Assembly (NCBI GenBank): GCA_026786335.1
Contig: JAJAYG010000555.1
Location: 1-5,681, forward strand
Source: Chitinophagales bacterium
Lineage (GTDB): Bacteria > Bacteroidota > Bacteroidia > Chitinophagales > UBA10324
Length of the DNA: 5,681 bases
Direction: 5' to 3'
Both the position numbers and the translations under genes were made by a program. Below, in pieces: positions 1 through 5,681 of this stretch. The first letter of the stretch is position 1; each line of letters begins with the position of its first letter. The notes under the pieces were generated by a model. It did no database searches. It saw only the letters and a program-made list of their open reading frames with translations, and was not told the DNA's origin.

Positions 1-1074
1 ATGAGTGAGTCGCTGAGAAATGATGGAAGAGTTTGGGTGCCGAAGAAAAAGGAAGATTGTAAAAAAGCCGCAGCTGAGATTGCCGAGGTTGATCGCGATT
101 ATTATTTGGAAAGGAAGTATCCTTCATTTGGAAATTTAGTTCCGCGTGATATTGCTTCGCGTGCAGCAAAAGAAGTTTGTGATGAAGGAAGAGGAGTTGG
201 TTCAACCTGTTTAGCAGTAAACCTTGACTTTAGTGATGCAATTAAAAAATACGGTCAAAAAACTATTGAAGCGCGCTACGGAAATCTTTTTGAGATGTAT
301 GATAAAATTACAGGAGAAGATCCTTACAAAACTCCGATGATGATTTATCCAGCAGTGCATTATACCATGGGAGGTTTGTGGGTTGATTATAATTTGAGTA
401 CAACAGTTCCTGGCTTATACGCAATTGGTGAATGTAACTTTAGTGATCATGGTGCAAACAGATTAGGAGCCTCGGCACTTATGCAAGGCCTTGCCGATGG
501 ATATTTTGTTTTGCCTTATACCATCGGCGATTACCTGGCCGGCGAAATTTTATCAGGATCAATTGATACAAATTCCATTGAGTTTGCCGAAACAGAAGAT
601 GAAGTGAAAAGAAGAATTGAAAAATTACTTTCTATCAAAGGTTCAAAACCAGTTGACCATTTTCACAGATTACTTGGTAAAACAATGTGGGAAAATTGCG
701 GCATGGCCCGCTCAAAAGAATCACTCACTAAAGCAGCAGCAGAAATTAAACAGATCAAAGAAAATTTCTGGAATAATGTATGCGTACCTGGAAGCAACAA
801 TGAATTAAATCCTGAGTTAGAAAAAGCAAATCGAGTTGCCGACTTTATTGAACTCGGTCAACTCATGGTTCAGGATGCTTTAGATCGCGAAGAAAGTTGT
901 GGAGGGCATTTCCGTGTTGAATTTCAAACTCCTGAAGGTGAGGCCTTGCGGCAGGATGATAAATTTATGTTTGTATCAGCTTATGAATTCAAAGGCGAGA
1001 ATCAGAGTGCAGAATTGCACAAGGAAGAATTAAAGTATGAAGTAGTTCATGTAACGCAGCGATCTTATAAGTAG
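1..1074 (+). CDS. sdhA: Succinate dehydrogenase/fumarate reductase flavoprotein subunit, C-terminal part (5' truncated by window)
   Basis: Catalytic FAD-carrying subunit of respiratory complex II, which oxidises succinate to fumarate (or the reverse) on the cytoplasmic face of the inner membrane. The 357 visible residues are the C-terminal portion. The family is usually about 600-670 aa, so the FAD-binding N-terminus lies before base 1, and the ATG at base 1 is almost certainly an internal Met. Visible motifs, numbered from base 1, are the [12 protein letters not shown] segment with the likely catalytic Arg49, the HYTMGG substrate-binding segment (His120), and the FAD/substrate segment GLYAIGEC...[12 protein letters not shown] (about 138-160, with Arg154). 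The C-terminal helical domain follows, ending in QRSYK and a TAG stop. The segment [18 protein letters not shown] resembles Bacteroidota SdhA. sdhB follows after 43 bp, so the two are probably cotranscribed. Direction in vivo (succinate oxidation or fumarate reduction) cannot be decided from this sequence. Confidence 0.96.
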   Translation: MSESLRNDGRVWVPKKKEDCKKAAAEIAEVDRDYYLERKYPSFGNLVPRDIASRAAKEVCDEGRGVGSTCLAVNLDFSDAIKKYGQKTIEARYGNLFEMYDKITGEDPYKTPMMIYPAVHYTMGGLWVDYNLSTTVPGLYAIGECNFSDHGANRLGASALMQGLADGYFVLPYTIGDYLAGEILSGSIDTNSIEFAETEDEVKRRIEKLLSIKGSKPVDHFHRLLGKTMWENCGMARSKESLTKAAAEIKQIKENFWNNVCVPGSNNELNPELEKANRVADFIELGQLMVQDALDREESCGGHFRVEFQTPEGEALRQDDKFMFVSAYEFKGENQSAELHKEELKYEVVHVTQRSYK

Positions 1075-1117
1075 ATGAAAATTCATTTAACATTATAACC
1101 ATTTAGCCTTTTATCCC

Positions 1118-1867
1118 ATGCAACTAAAGCTTAAAGTTTGGCGCCAAAAAAACAGCAGCGACAAAGGAAAATTTGAAATGTATGATCTCAGCAATGTTGA
1201 TCATCATGCATCTTTCCTCGAAATGTTTGATGTGTTGAATGAGAAATTAATCATGGAAGGAAAAGATCCTGTTGCATTTGATCATGATTGCCGTGAAGGA
1301 ATTTGCGGCTCCTGTTCCATGGTAATTAATGGAAGACCGCATGGCCCTTTGCATAATACCACCACTTGTCAATTGCACATGCGCCATTTTAATGATGGAG
1401 ATACCATAGTAGTTGAGCCGTGGAGAGCCCGTGCATTTCCTGTAGTAAAAGACCTTATAACCGATCGCTCATCATTTGATCGCATCATTGCATCAGGCGG
1501 TTTTATTTCCGTTAGCACCGGGCAAGCTGTTGAAGCCAATGCCATTCCTGTTCCAAAAGAAGATGCTGATCTTGCAATGAGTGCTGCTGAATGCATTGGT
1601 TGCGGCGCATGTGTTGCTGCTTGTAAAAATTCTTCAGCAATGTTGTTTGTAGCTGCAAAGGTTTCTCATCTTGCTTTAATACCACAGGGAAAAGTGGAAG
1701 CAGACAGAAGAGTTTTAAATATGGTAGCGCAAATGGATGCCGAAGGATTTGGAGGGTGCACCAATACCAATGCCTGCGAAGCTGAATGCCCCAAAGGAAT
1801 TTCGGTAAGCAACATTGCAAGAATGAATCGACAATATCTCAAAGCAAGCATTACAAACTCCAAATAA
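1118..1867 (+). CDS. sdhB: Succinate dehydrogenase/fumarate reductase iron-sulfur subunit
   Basis: Electron-transfer subunit of complex II, passing electrons between the SdhA flavin and the quinone at the membrane anchor. It is complete at 249 aa, a normal family length. The N-terminal ferredoxin-like domain binds the [2Fe-2S] cluster through Cys58, Cys63, Cys66 ([10 protein letters not shown]) and Cys84. The C-terminal domain has [11 protein letters not shown] (Cys159, 162, 165, 169) and Cys214, Cys220, Cys224 ([16 protein letters not shown]). By family pattern, 159/162/165/224 hold [4Fe-4S] and 169/214/220 hold [3Fe-4S]. All expected ligands are present. The ATG at 1118 is chosen because the [10 protein letters not shown] start matches the first beta strand of the family. 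The leader before it (TTTTATCCC) has no Shine-Dalgarno sequence. The sequence is of the type paired with a single di-haem cytochrome b anchor (inferred). The gene ends TAA, 44 bp before a terminator-like hairpin. Confidence 0.97.
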   Translation: MQLKLKVWRQKNSSDKGKFEMYDLSNVDHHASFLEMFDVLNEKLIMEGKDPVAFDHDCREGICGSCSMVINGRPHGPLHNTTTCQLHMRHFNDGDTIVVEPWRARAFPVVKDLITDRSSFDRIIASGGFISVSTGQAVEANAIPVPKEDADLAMSAAECIGCGACVAACKNSSAMLFVAAKVSHLALIPQGKVEADRRVLNMVAQMDAEGFGGCTNTNACEAECPKGISVSNIARMNRQYLKASITNSK

Positions 1868-1910
1868 GCGGTGTCATTTTTTTTATGCTGTTTTCCAAAG
1901 TTTCTATAGT

Positions 1911-1949
1911 TATAAATGAATGATCTGCTACGATTCATTTATATTTTTT
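1911..1949 (+). terminator. Probable intrinsic terminator of sdhAB
   Basis: A perfect 11-bp inverted repeat has its left arm TATAAATGAAT at 1911-1921 and right arm ATTCATTTATA at 1933-1943, around an 11-base loop. Six T residues (1944-1949) follow directly on the plus strand. Position (44 bp after the sdhB stop) and polarity fit termination of the sdhAB transcript. The stem is almost entirely A-T, so it may be weak. The right arm includes the ligD stop codon (1939-1941). On the minus strand no T-run follows the stem, so it does not look bidirectional. Confidence 0.6.
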
Positions 1950-3264
1950 CAATAGACTTTAGTGCTTGTGCAAGTGCCACACCTTTTTGTAAAACAGGTT
2001 TCCATAAATCGCCTGTTTTTAATAATCGCTTCTCTGTATTTTTTATAGTAAACATTTCAGGTGTCAGCTGATGAGTTACTTCTTTCCATAATAGGGGAGT
2101 GGAAACTGTTGCATAAGCACGAGGACGCACACTATAAGGCGCGGCAATGGTTTGTCCTTTTCGGTTTTGAAGAAAGTCAACATAGATTTTATCTTTTCTC
2201 TTTGCTGTGCTGCGTTCAATACTTGTGGTGTTGGGCAACCTGCTGTGAACAATTGTTGCTAATAATTCAGCAAAAGTTTTTACATCATCATAATTATATT
2301 TTGCAGCCAATGGAATAAAAATATGCAAACCTGTTGCTCCGCTTGTTTTGCAATAGCATCTAATATTTATTTGATCGCAAATTTCTTTTATTACCAAAGC
2401 AGTATTTACCACATCAATAAAAGAAATTTCGCCCGGGTCTAAGTCAAGCATCATGTAAGTGGGTTCATCGGGTTTAAGGTAGGTGCTGTGCCACGGATTA
2501 ATTTCTATGCAACCTAAGTTAGCCATGTAAATTAAAGTAGCAGCATCATTGCAAATCAAATAATCTATGTAAGCCTTATTAGATTTTGAAAAAAGCTTTA
2601 CAGTTTTTACCCATGTTGGAATTTGCTTTACCTCCATATCTTTTTGATAAAAACTTTGACCTGTTATTCCGTTAGGGTGACGGTTTAACGATTGCGGCCT
2701 GTTTTTTAAATAGGGCAAAATAAATTTGCTGATGCTTTGATAATAACTAATCAAATCACCTTTGGTGTAACCTTCTCCGGGGAAATAAATTTTATTGAGG
2801 TTGGTACATTTTACTTTCTTGCCCGATAGCGTAATCACTTTTTCTTTTTCAGTTGCTGCATTTGTATTTCTCATTTCATCGGCACTTTCATTTATAACCT
2901 CTTTTACTTCTTTATCATTTCGCAAACCCATAAACACAGGGTTGCGCATGTGTTCATCCTGTGTCCATTCTAAAAATTTTATGTTACAAACCAATTCAGG
3001 TTTTATCCAATGCGGGTTTCCTTTTGTGCCCTTAAGTTTGGGAGTTGTTTCGAAGGGAGGAGAGGAAGTTTTTAATTTTTCAAAATCGGTGTGCAATTCC
3101 TTAAGCGATGCTTCAGTAAATCCTGTTCCGCAATTTCCTATGTATTTCAAATCTTTTCCGCTATACATTCCGAGTATGATTGAACCAAAATATTGTCGGC
3201 TGTTTTGTGGTGCAGTGTAGCCGCAGATGATTGCCTCCTGCATCAGGGTTGTTTTTACTTTCAA
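1939..3264 (-). CDS. ligD: LigD C-terminal portion: ligase OB-fold plus primase-polymerase domain
   Basis: This 441-aa open frame continues LigD after the internal TAA. Position 3264 is a TTG inside motif V (DTWLKVK) and is unlikely to be a natural start; the first ATG is at 3243. Residues 1-120 complete the ligase: the end of motif V, then an OB-fold with ICGYTAPQNSRQYFGSIILG, YIGNCGTGF and FLEWTQDEHMRNPVFMGLRNDK. Residues about 140-435 are the archaeo-eukaryotic primase-like polymerase, which adds nucleotides at breaks. It has the metal-binding MLDLDPG (Asp274, Asp276), SGATGLHIFIPL (His314), the third acidic residue in IYVDFLQN (Asp363), and APYSVRPRAYATVSTPLLW. All catalytic residues are kept with no further frame damage, so the disruption is recent or this part is still expressed. 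Without the upstream half it lacks the AMP-accepting lysine and cannot seal nicks by itself. No good ribosome binding site was seen before 3264 or 3243. Confidence 0.8.
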   Translation of the reverse strand: MKVKTTLMQEAIICGYTAPQNSRQYFGSIILGMYSGKDLKYIGNCGTGFTEASLKELHTDFEKLKTSSPPFETTPKLKGTKGNPHWIKPELVCNIKFLEWTQDEHMRNPVFMGLRNDKEVKEVINESADEMRNTNAATEKEKVITLSGKKVKCTNLNKIYFPGEGYTKGDLISYYQSISKFILPYLKNRPQSLNRHPNGITGQSFYQKDMEVKQIPTWVKTVKLFSKSNKAYIDYLICNDAATLIYMANLGCIEINPWHSTYLKPDEPTYMMLDLDPGEISFIDVVNTALVIKEICDQINIRCYCKTSGATGLHIFIPLAAKYNYDDVKTFAELLATIVHSRLPNTTSIERSTAKRKDKIYVDFLQNRKGQTIAAPYSVRPRAYATVSTPLLWKEVTHQLTPEMFTIKNTEKRLLKTGDLWKPVLQKGVALAQALKSIEKI

Positions 3265-3306
3265 CCAGGTATCAGCACGTTTACCTGCTGAATAAATGCT
3301 TTCGGG

Positions 3307-4437
3307 TTATTTGGCAATTACACATTCATAACCTTTTGCCGATAATTTTTCAAATAATTTTTTGCCCTCTCCAATTTGATATTCGGAATTAAAAATGTTT
3401 TTGAAGTTGTAATTTTCAAAAAATGCTTTGAGCAGTTCTTTGCGTTTCAGCAATGGAAAATCTGTGACGCTGTGTCCGTTCAGGTAAACTATATCAAACA
3501 CATAGTATTTTAAAACGCCTTGTTTGGTAGTTTGATAATTTTGCAACAACTGAAAATCACTAATGCCTTTTTTATTTTCTATTACTACTTCTCCATCTAA
3601 AATTATATCTTCATTTATTGTGTTAAGTTCATTAGTTATGCTTTGAAAAGTTTTCGAAAAACTATTGCCGTTGCGTGAATACAATGCTGATTTGCCTTTT
3701 TTTATTTTTGAAATCACTCTGTAACCATCATACTTCATTTCATACAACCAGTCGGCGTTATCCATTATTTGCCTGCTTTGCCTGGCAAGCATTGGCTTGG
3801 GAATTTCAACCGGGAAGAAGTCTTTTTTTACTAAAGCCGTCTTTACCGATTTTGTTTTTGCAGCAACTGTTTTTGCAGCACTAACTTTTTTTTTCTGATT
3901 TGATTTTAGTGATTGTATATTTTCAATCTTGAAACTTTGTTGTGCATATTCATCTTTCTTTTTTATGAGCAGCCAGTTTTTTTCTTTTCCGTCATTCATG
4001 CGTACCAATGCAAAAGCACCTTTAAGATGTGTGCCGCTGAGAATAATTTTTAAATCGCCTTTGTGTAATTGTGCAAGCAAAGATTTTTCAGCATGTGCAC
4101 TTTCAATCATTGGCTCATACGTACCGCTATCCCAAATTTCTACAGTGCCTGCGCCATAATTTCCTTTAGGAATTTCGCCATAAAATTTACCGTAAGGCAA
4201 AGGATGATCTTCAACCATAACAGCTAAACGCTTTTCGCCTGCAGTCATGGAAGGACCTTTGGGAACTGCCCAGCTTTTCAAAACACCTTCCATTTGCAAA
4301 CGGAAATCATAATGCAAATGAGAAGCATTGTGCCGCTGAACAACAAAGGATAATTTTGATCTTTTTAAATCTTTAGTAGCATGAGGCTCCGGAGTCTTTT
4401 TAAAATTTCTTTTCTTTTTATAAAGCGATAAGCTCAT
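3307..4437 (-). CDS. ligD: LigD N-terminal portion: 3'-phosphoesterase plus truncated ATP-dependent ligase domain
   Basis: This 376-aa frame is the part of LigD translated before the internal TAA. Residues 30-165 form the 3'-phosphoesterase domain, which trims 3'-phosphates and ribonucleotides at broken ends. It has RHNASHLHYDFR (His36, His42, Asp44, Arg46), EDHPLPYG (His78, Tyr82) and GEIPKGNYGAGTVEIWDSG; the spacing equals that of the Pseudomonas active site. A Lys/Ala-rich linker (about 174-206) follows. The ligase nucleotidyltransferase domain starts near 210, with motif I EMKYDGYR (Lys235 is the expected AMP-bearing lysine), motif III ILDGEVV (about 279-285), IIIa YYVFDIVYLNG and motif IV ECVIAK (Lys376). 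The product stops right after motif IV, so it lacks motif V and the OB-fold. The phosphoesterase should be intact; ligation by this piece alone is doubtful. The ATG at 4437 follows the ku stop by 3 bp (TAAATAATG), which suggests translational coupling. Confidence 0.88.
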   Translation of the reverse strand: MSLSLYKKKRNFKKTPEPHATKDLKRSKLSFVVQRHNASHLHYDFRLQMEGVLKSWAVPKGPSMTAGEKRLAVMVEDHPLPYGKFYGEIPKGNYGAGTVEIWDSGTYEPMIESAHAEKSLLAQLHKGDLKIILSGTHLKGAFALVRMNDGKEKNWLLIKKKDEYAQQSFKIENIQSLKSNQKKKVSAAKTVAAKTKSVKTALVKKDFFPVEIPKPMLARQSRQIMDNADWLYEMKYDGYRVISKIKKGKSALYSRNGNSFSKTFQSITNELNTINEDIILDGEVVIENKKGISDFQLLQNYQTTKQGVLKYYVFDIVYLNGHSVTDFPLLKRKELLKAFFENYNFKNIFNSEYQIGEGKKLFEKLSAKGYECVIAK

Positions 4438-4440
4438 TAT

Positions 4441-5211
4441 TTAAGAAGCTTTTGATTTTGATAAGCTTGCTTTAAGTTGTTGCATAAGGTCTTCAGTTTT
4501 GCTACGCACTACAGTAAGCTTGCGCACTTTTCCTTTTTTGCCTGATGCTTTTGCTTTTATTACTTTCAGCAATGCACTTGCATATTCATCTTTAAACTTT
4601 TCGATGTTGAATGGTTGAGAGTATTGATTGATGAGCGATAGTGCCATTTTTAATTCAGCAGGTTTTACAATTGATTTTGAAGGAAGATTAAAATCTTCTG
4701 TGCTCCTTATTTCCTGTGCAAACCTTATTTTACTCAACACTAAAATATTTCCCAGCGGTTTAATTACAGTTAATGCTTCTGCTGTTCTTAAAACAAATTG
4801 TGCAATACCAACCTTACCCGATTTTGTAAGCGCTTCACGCAGGAGTGCATAAGCTTTTTCGCCTGACTTTTCAGGTTCAACATAATACGAGTTTTCAAAA
4901 TAGATAGTGTCAATTTCATCCTCATCAATAAAATGATTGACTTCAATAATTTTGCTTTTTTCGGGAGCGGCTTCTTCAAAGTCAGCATCATCAAGCAAGA
5001 TGTAATTACTGTTGAGCATGTATGCCTTAGCAATATTTTCCCACTTAACTTCTTTGCCTGTGTTTTCATTCACACGCTGAAAATGAATCTTAGCCATGTC
5101 GCGGCTGTCAACCATGTCCAAATCCAAATTGCTTTGCTCTGTAGCGCTAAATAGTTTTACTGGAATATTTACTAATCCGAAACTTATTGCACCTTTCCAA
5201 ATTGCTTTCAT
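4441..5211 (-). CDS. ku: Non-homologous end joining protein Ku
   Basis: Bacterial Ku forms a homodimeric ring that threads onto double-strand break ends and recruits LigD. The protein is complete at 256 aa, a normal length for bacterial Ku. The N-terminus MKAIWKGAISFGLVNIPVKLFSA is the hallmark strand-loop of the family, given here in part only as identification. It is followed by KIHFQRVNENTGKEVKWENI (41-60), DDADFEEAAPEKSKIIEV (74-91), the IDTIYFENSYYVEPEK core (100-115), YALLREAL (121-128) and the FAQEIR segment (164-169). The C-terminal tail (about 216-256) is rich in Lys and contains TEDLMQQLKASL, as in the small C-terminal region through which bacterial Ku contacts LigD and DNA (family knowledge). 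The gene starts 5 bp after the topoisomerase stop and ends 3 bp before ligD, so the three are probably one transcript. The leader before the ATG is A-rich (AAAAAAATTAAACAAC) without a Shine-Dalgarno sequence. Confidence 0.97.
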   Translation of the reverse strand: MKAIWKGAISFGLVNIPVKLFSATEQSNLDLDMVDSRDMAKIHFQRVNENTGKEVKWENIAKAYMLNSNYILLDDADFEEAAPEKSKIIEVNHFIDEDEIDTIYFENSYYVEPEKSGEKAYALLREALTKSGKVGIAQFVLRTAEALTVIKPLGNILVLSKIRFAQEIRSTEDFNLPSKSIVKPAELKMALSLINQYSQPFNIEKFKDEYASALLKVIKAKASGKKGKVRKLTVVRSKTEDLMQQLKASLSKSKAS

Positions 5212-5216
5212 GTTGT

Positions 5217-5681
5217 TTAATTTTTTTCAAGGATTTTTAATAAAAGTTTTTCCTCTGCCAATAAATCTTTTTGCCCGTCAGTTAGTTCAATCACCTCTAA
5301 GTCACTCAAATATTTTTCTAACTTTTTTTCTTTATACAAATCAACAATAAGCGGATGCACATAATGATTCTTGCAAACGGCTCTTGTATTTCCTAATTGC
5401 TTGGCTACGCTATCAAAAGCAGTAGCAATTTTTTGATTCATTTCTGTGGTTGTTTCAAAACTTCCGATTTCATTAAAAGCTACGAGCGCACTTACCGTTC
5501 CTGCCCATGTTCTGAAATCTTTTGCTGTAAATTCTCCTTCTGCTATTGTGCGGATATAATTGTTAACCATGCCGGAATCAATGCTGTGAATATTTTCTTC
5601 GCTATCATAAAATTCAAAAAGCTCTTTACCCGGCATGTCTTTACATTCTTTTACAATGCGGGCAAGTTTTCTGCTTTTAAG
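5217..5681 (-). CDS. DNA topoisomerase IB (poxvirus type), C-terminal part (5' end outside window)
   Basis: Type IB topoisomerases relax supercoils by transient nicking through a 3'-phosphotyrosine. The frame is open to base 5681: before the Met at 5636 it reads LKSRKLARIVKECKD, matching the family's conserved RLARIV..CQDLPGQELF region, so 5636 is not the true start. About 154 residues are visible of a family length near 330-380. The segment TAKDFRTWAGTVSALVAF carries a conserved active-site Arg, and LGNTRAVCKNHYVHPLIVDLY holds the expected catalytic Tyr (visible residue 107). SIDSGMVNNYIR is the usual linker to the catalytic helices. The C-terminus is a short acidic/leucine-rich tail. The stop is 5 bp upstream of ku, placing the gene at the head of, or within, an end-joining operon. 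The operon promoter is not in the window. A tyrosine recombinase is a distant alternative, but the FRTWAGT and NTRAVCKNHYVHP signatures favour topoisomerase IB. Confidence 0.9.
   Translation of the reverse strand, partial: LKSRKLARIVKECKDMPGKELFEFYDSEENIHSIDSGMVNNYIRTIAEGEFTAKDFRTWAGTVSALVAFNEIGSFETTTEMNQKIATAFDSVAKQLGNTRAVCKNHYVHPLIVDLYKEKKLEKYLSDLEVIELTDGQKDLLAEEKLLLKILEKN

Larger units (their letters stand above)
1939..4437 (-). pseudogene. ligD: ligD, multifunctional NHEJ DNA ligase D, interrupted by one in-frame TAA
   Basis: Read as one frame from the ATG at 4437 to the TAA at 1939, this locus encodes a complete LigD of 831 sense codons plus one internal stop (TAA, 3307-3309, codon 377). 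The domain order is phosphoesterase (about 30-165), Lys-rich linker (about 174-206), ATP-dependent ligase adenylation domain (about 210-395), OB-fold (about 396-510) and primase-like polymerase (about 530-825). This is the order known from Pseudomonas LigD rather than the Pol-first order of Mycobacterium. Both halves share the same frame: the two ORF start points differ by 1173 bases, a multiple of 3. Residues just after the stop, PESIYSAGKRADTWLKVK, continue the ligase domain into motif V, so the break falls inside a conserved domain and is not an ancestral gene boundary. It could be a recent nonsense mutation, a sequencing or assembly error, or less likely a read-through or functional split gene. 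It lies 3 bp after ku. Confidence 0.7.

Noticed and set aside
617..808. A 63-aa plus-strand open frame inside sdhA
   Set aside because: It overlaps the conserved C-terminal domain of SdhA in another frame and shows no recognisable motif.
1075..1098. Tiny ATG frame (MKIHLTL) directly after the sdhA stop
   Set aside because: Seven codons with no ribosome binding site and no regulatory hairpin; likely chance in the 43-bp sdhA-sdhB spacer.
1877..1884. T8 run just after sdhB as a possible terminator
   Set aside because: No stable stem precedes it; only a 4-bp A-T pairing was found. The hairpin at 1911-1943 is the better candidate.
1369..1938. Several overlapping minus-strand open frames opposite sdhB (1369-1596, 1512-1820, 1666-1938)
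   Set aside because: They lie antisense to a fully conserved sdhB, resemble no protein family and have compositions typical of reverse-complement shadows.
2795..3220. A 141-aa plus-strand open frame opposite the ligD OB-fold/polymerase region
   Set aside because: It is the complement of conserved ligD coding sequence; its hydrophobic, Phe/Ser-rich translation is what A-rich coding DNA gives when read backwards.
3307..3309. Genome-wide recoding of TAA as an explanation of the ligD stop
   Set aside because: sdhB, ku, ligD and the topoisomerase gene all end with TAA at the expected family C-termini, so TAA works as a normal stop here.
1..5681. CRISPR arrays, tRNA/rRNA genes, insertion sequences, prophage or defence modules
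   Set aside because: No direct repeat array, RNA-gene fold, transposase or terminal inverted repeats were seen; coding sequence fills nearly the whole window.

Overview
The window is most likely from a Bacteroidota chromosome, possibly a Chitinophagales- or Sphingobacteriales-like member. The DNA is AT-rich. The SdhA and SdhB proteins are of the type found with a single cytochrome b subunit. No clear Shine-Dalgarno sequence precedes the visible starts, which is common in that phylum. This assignment rests on protein and sequence style only; no rRNA is present.

Left part, plus strand (1-1867): the 3' portion of sdhA (succinate dehydrogenase/fumarate reductase flavoprotein, cut by the window edge), then a complete sdhB (iron-sulfur subunit) 43 bp downstream. 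Together they form the soluble catalytic part of respiratory complex II. The membrane anchor gene is not visible and would be expected upstream. The pair ends at an AT-rich hairpin with a T6 tract (1911-1949).

Right part, minus strand (5681 down to 1939): a tight three-gene run converging on sdhAB. It holds the C-terminal part of a poxvirus-type DNA topoisomerase IB (5' end outside the window), then ku with a 5-bp gap, then ligD with a 3-bp gap. Ku and LigD are the two core proteins of bacterial non-homologous end joining (NHEJ). Ku binds broken DNA ends. LigD, in the order phosphoesterase - ATP-dependent ligase - primase-like polymerase, trims, fills and seals them.

The most notable observation is that ligD is not one open frame. 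A single in-frame TAA (3307-3309) sits between ligase motifs IV and V. The frame is otherwise uninterrupted and fully conserved on both sides. The locus therefore reads as a phosphoesterase plus partial ligase protein (376 aa) followed by an OB-fold plus polymerase frame (about 440 aa). A recent nonsense mutation, a sequence error, or a functional split or readthrough cannot be told apart from this sequence alone. Apart from this break and the operon make-up, I see no undescribed system; the rest is ordinary housekeeping and DNA-repair content.
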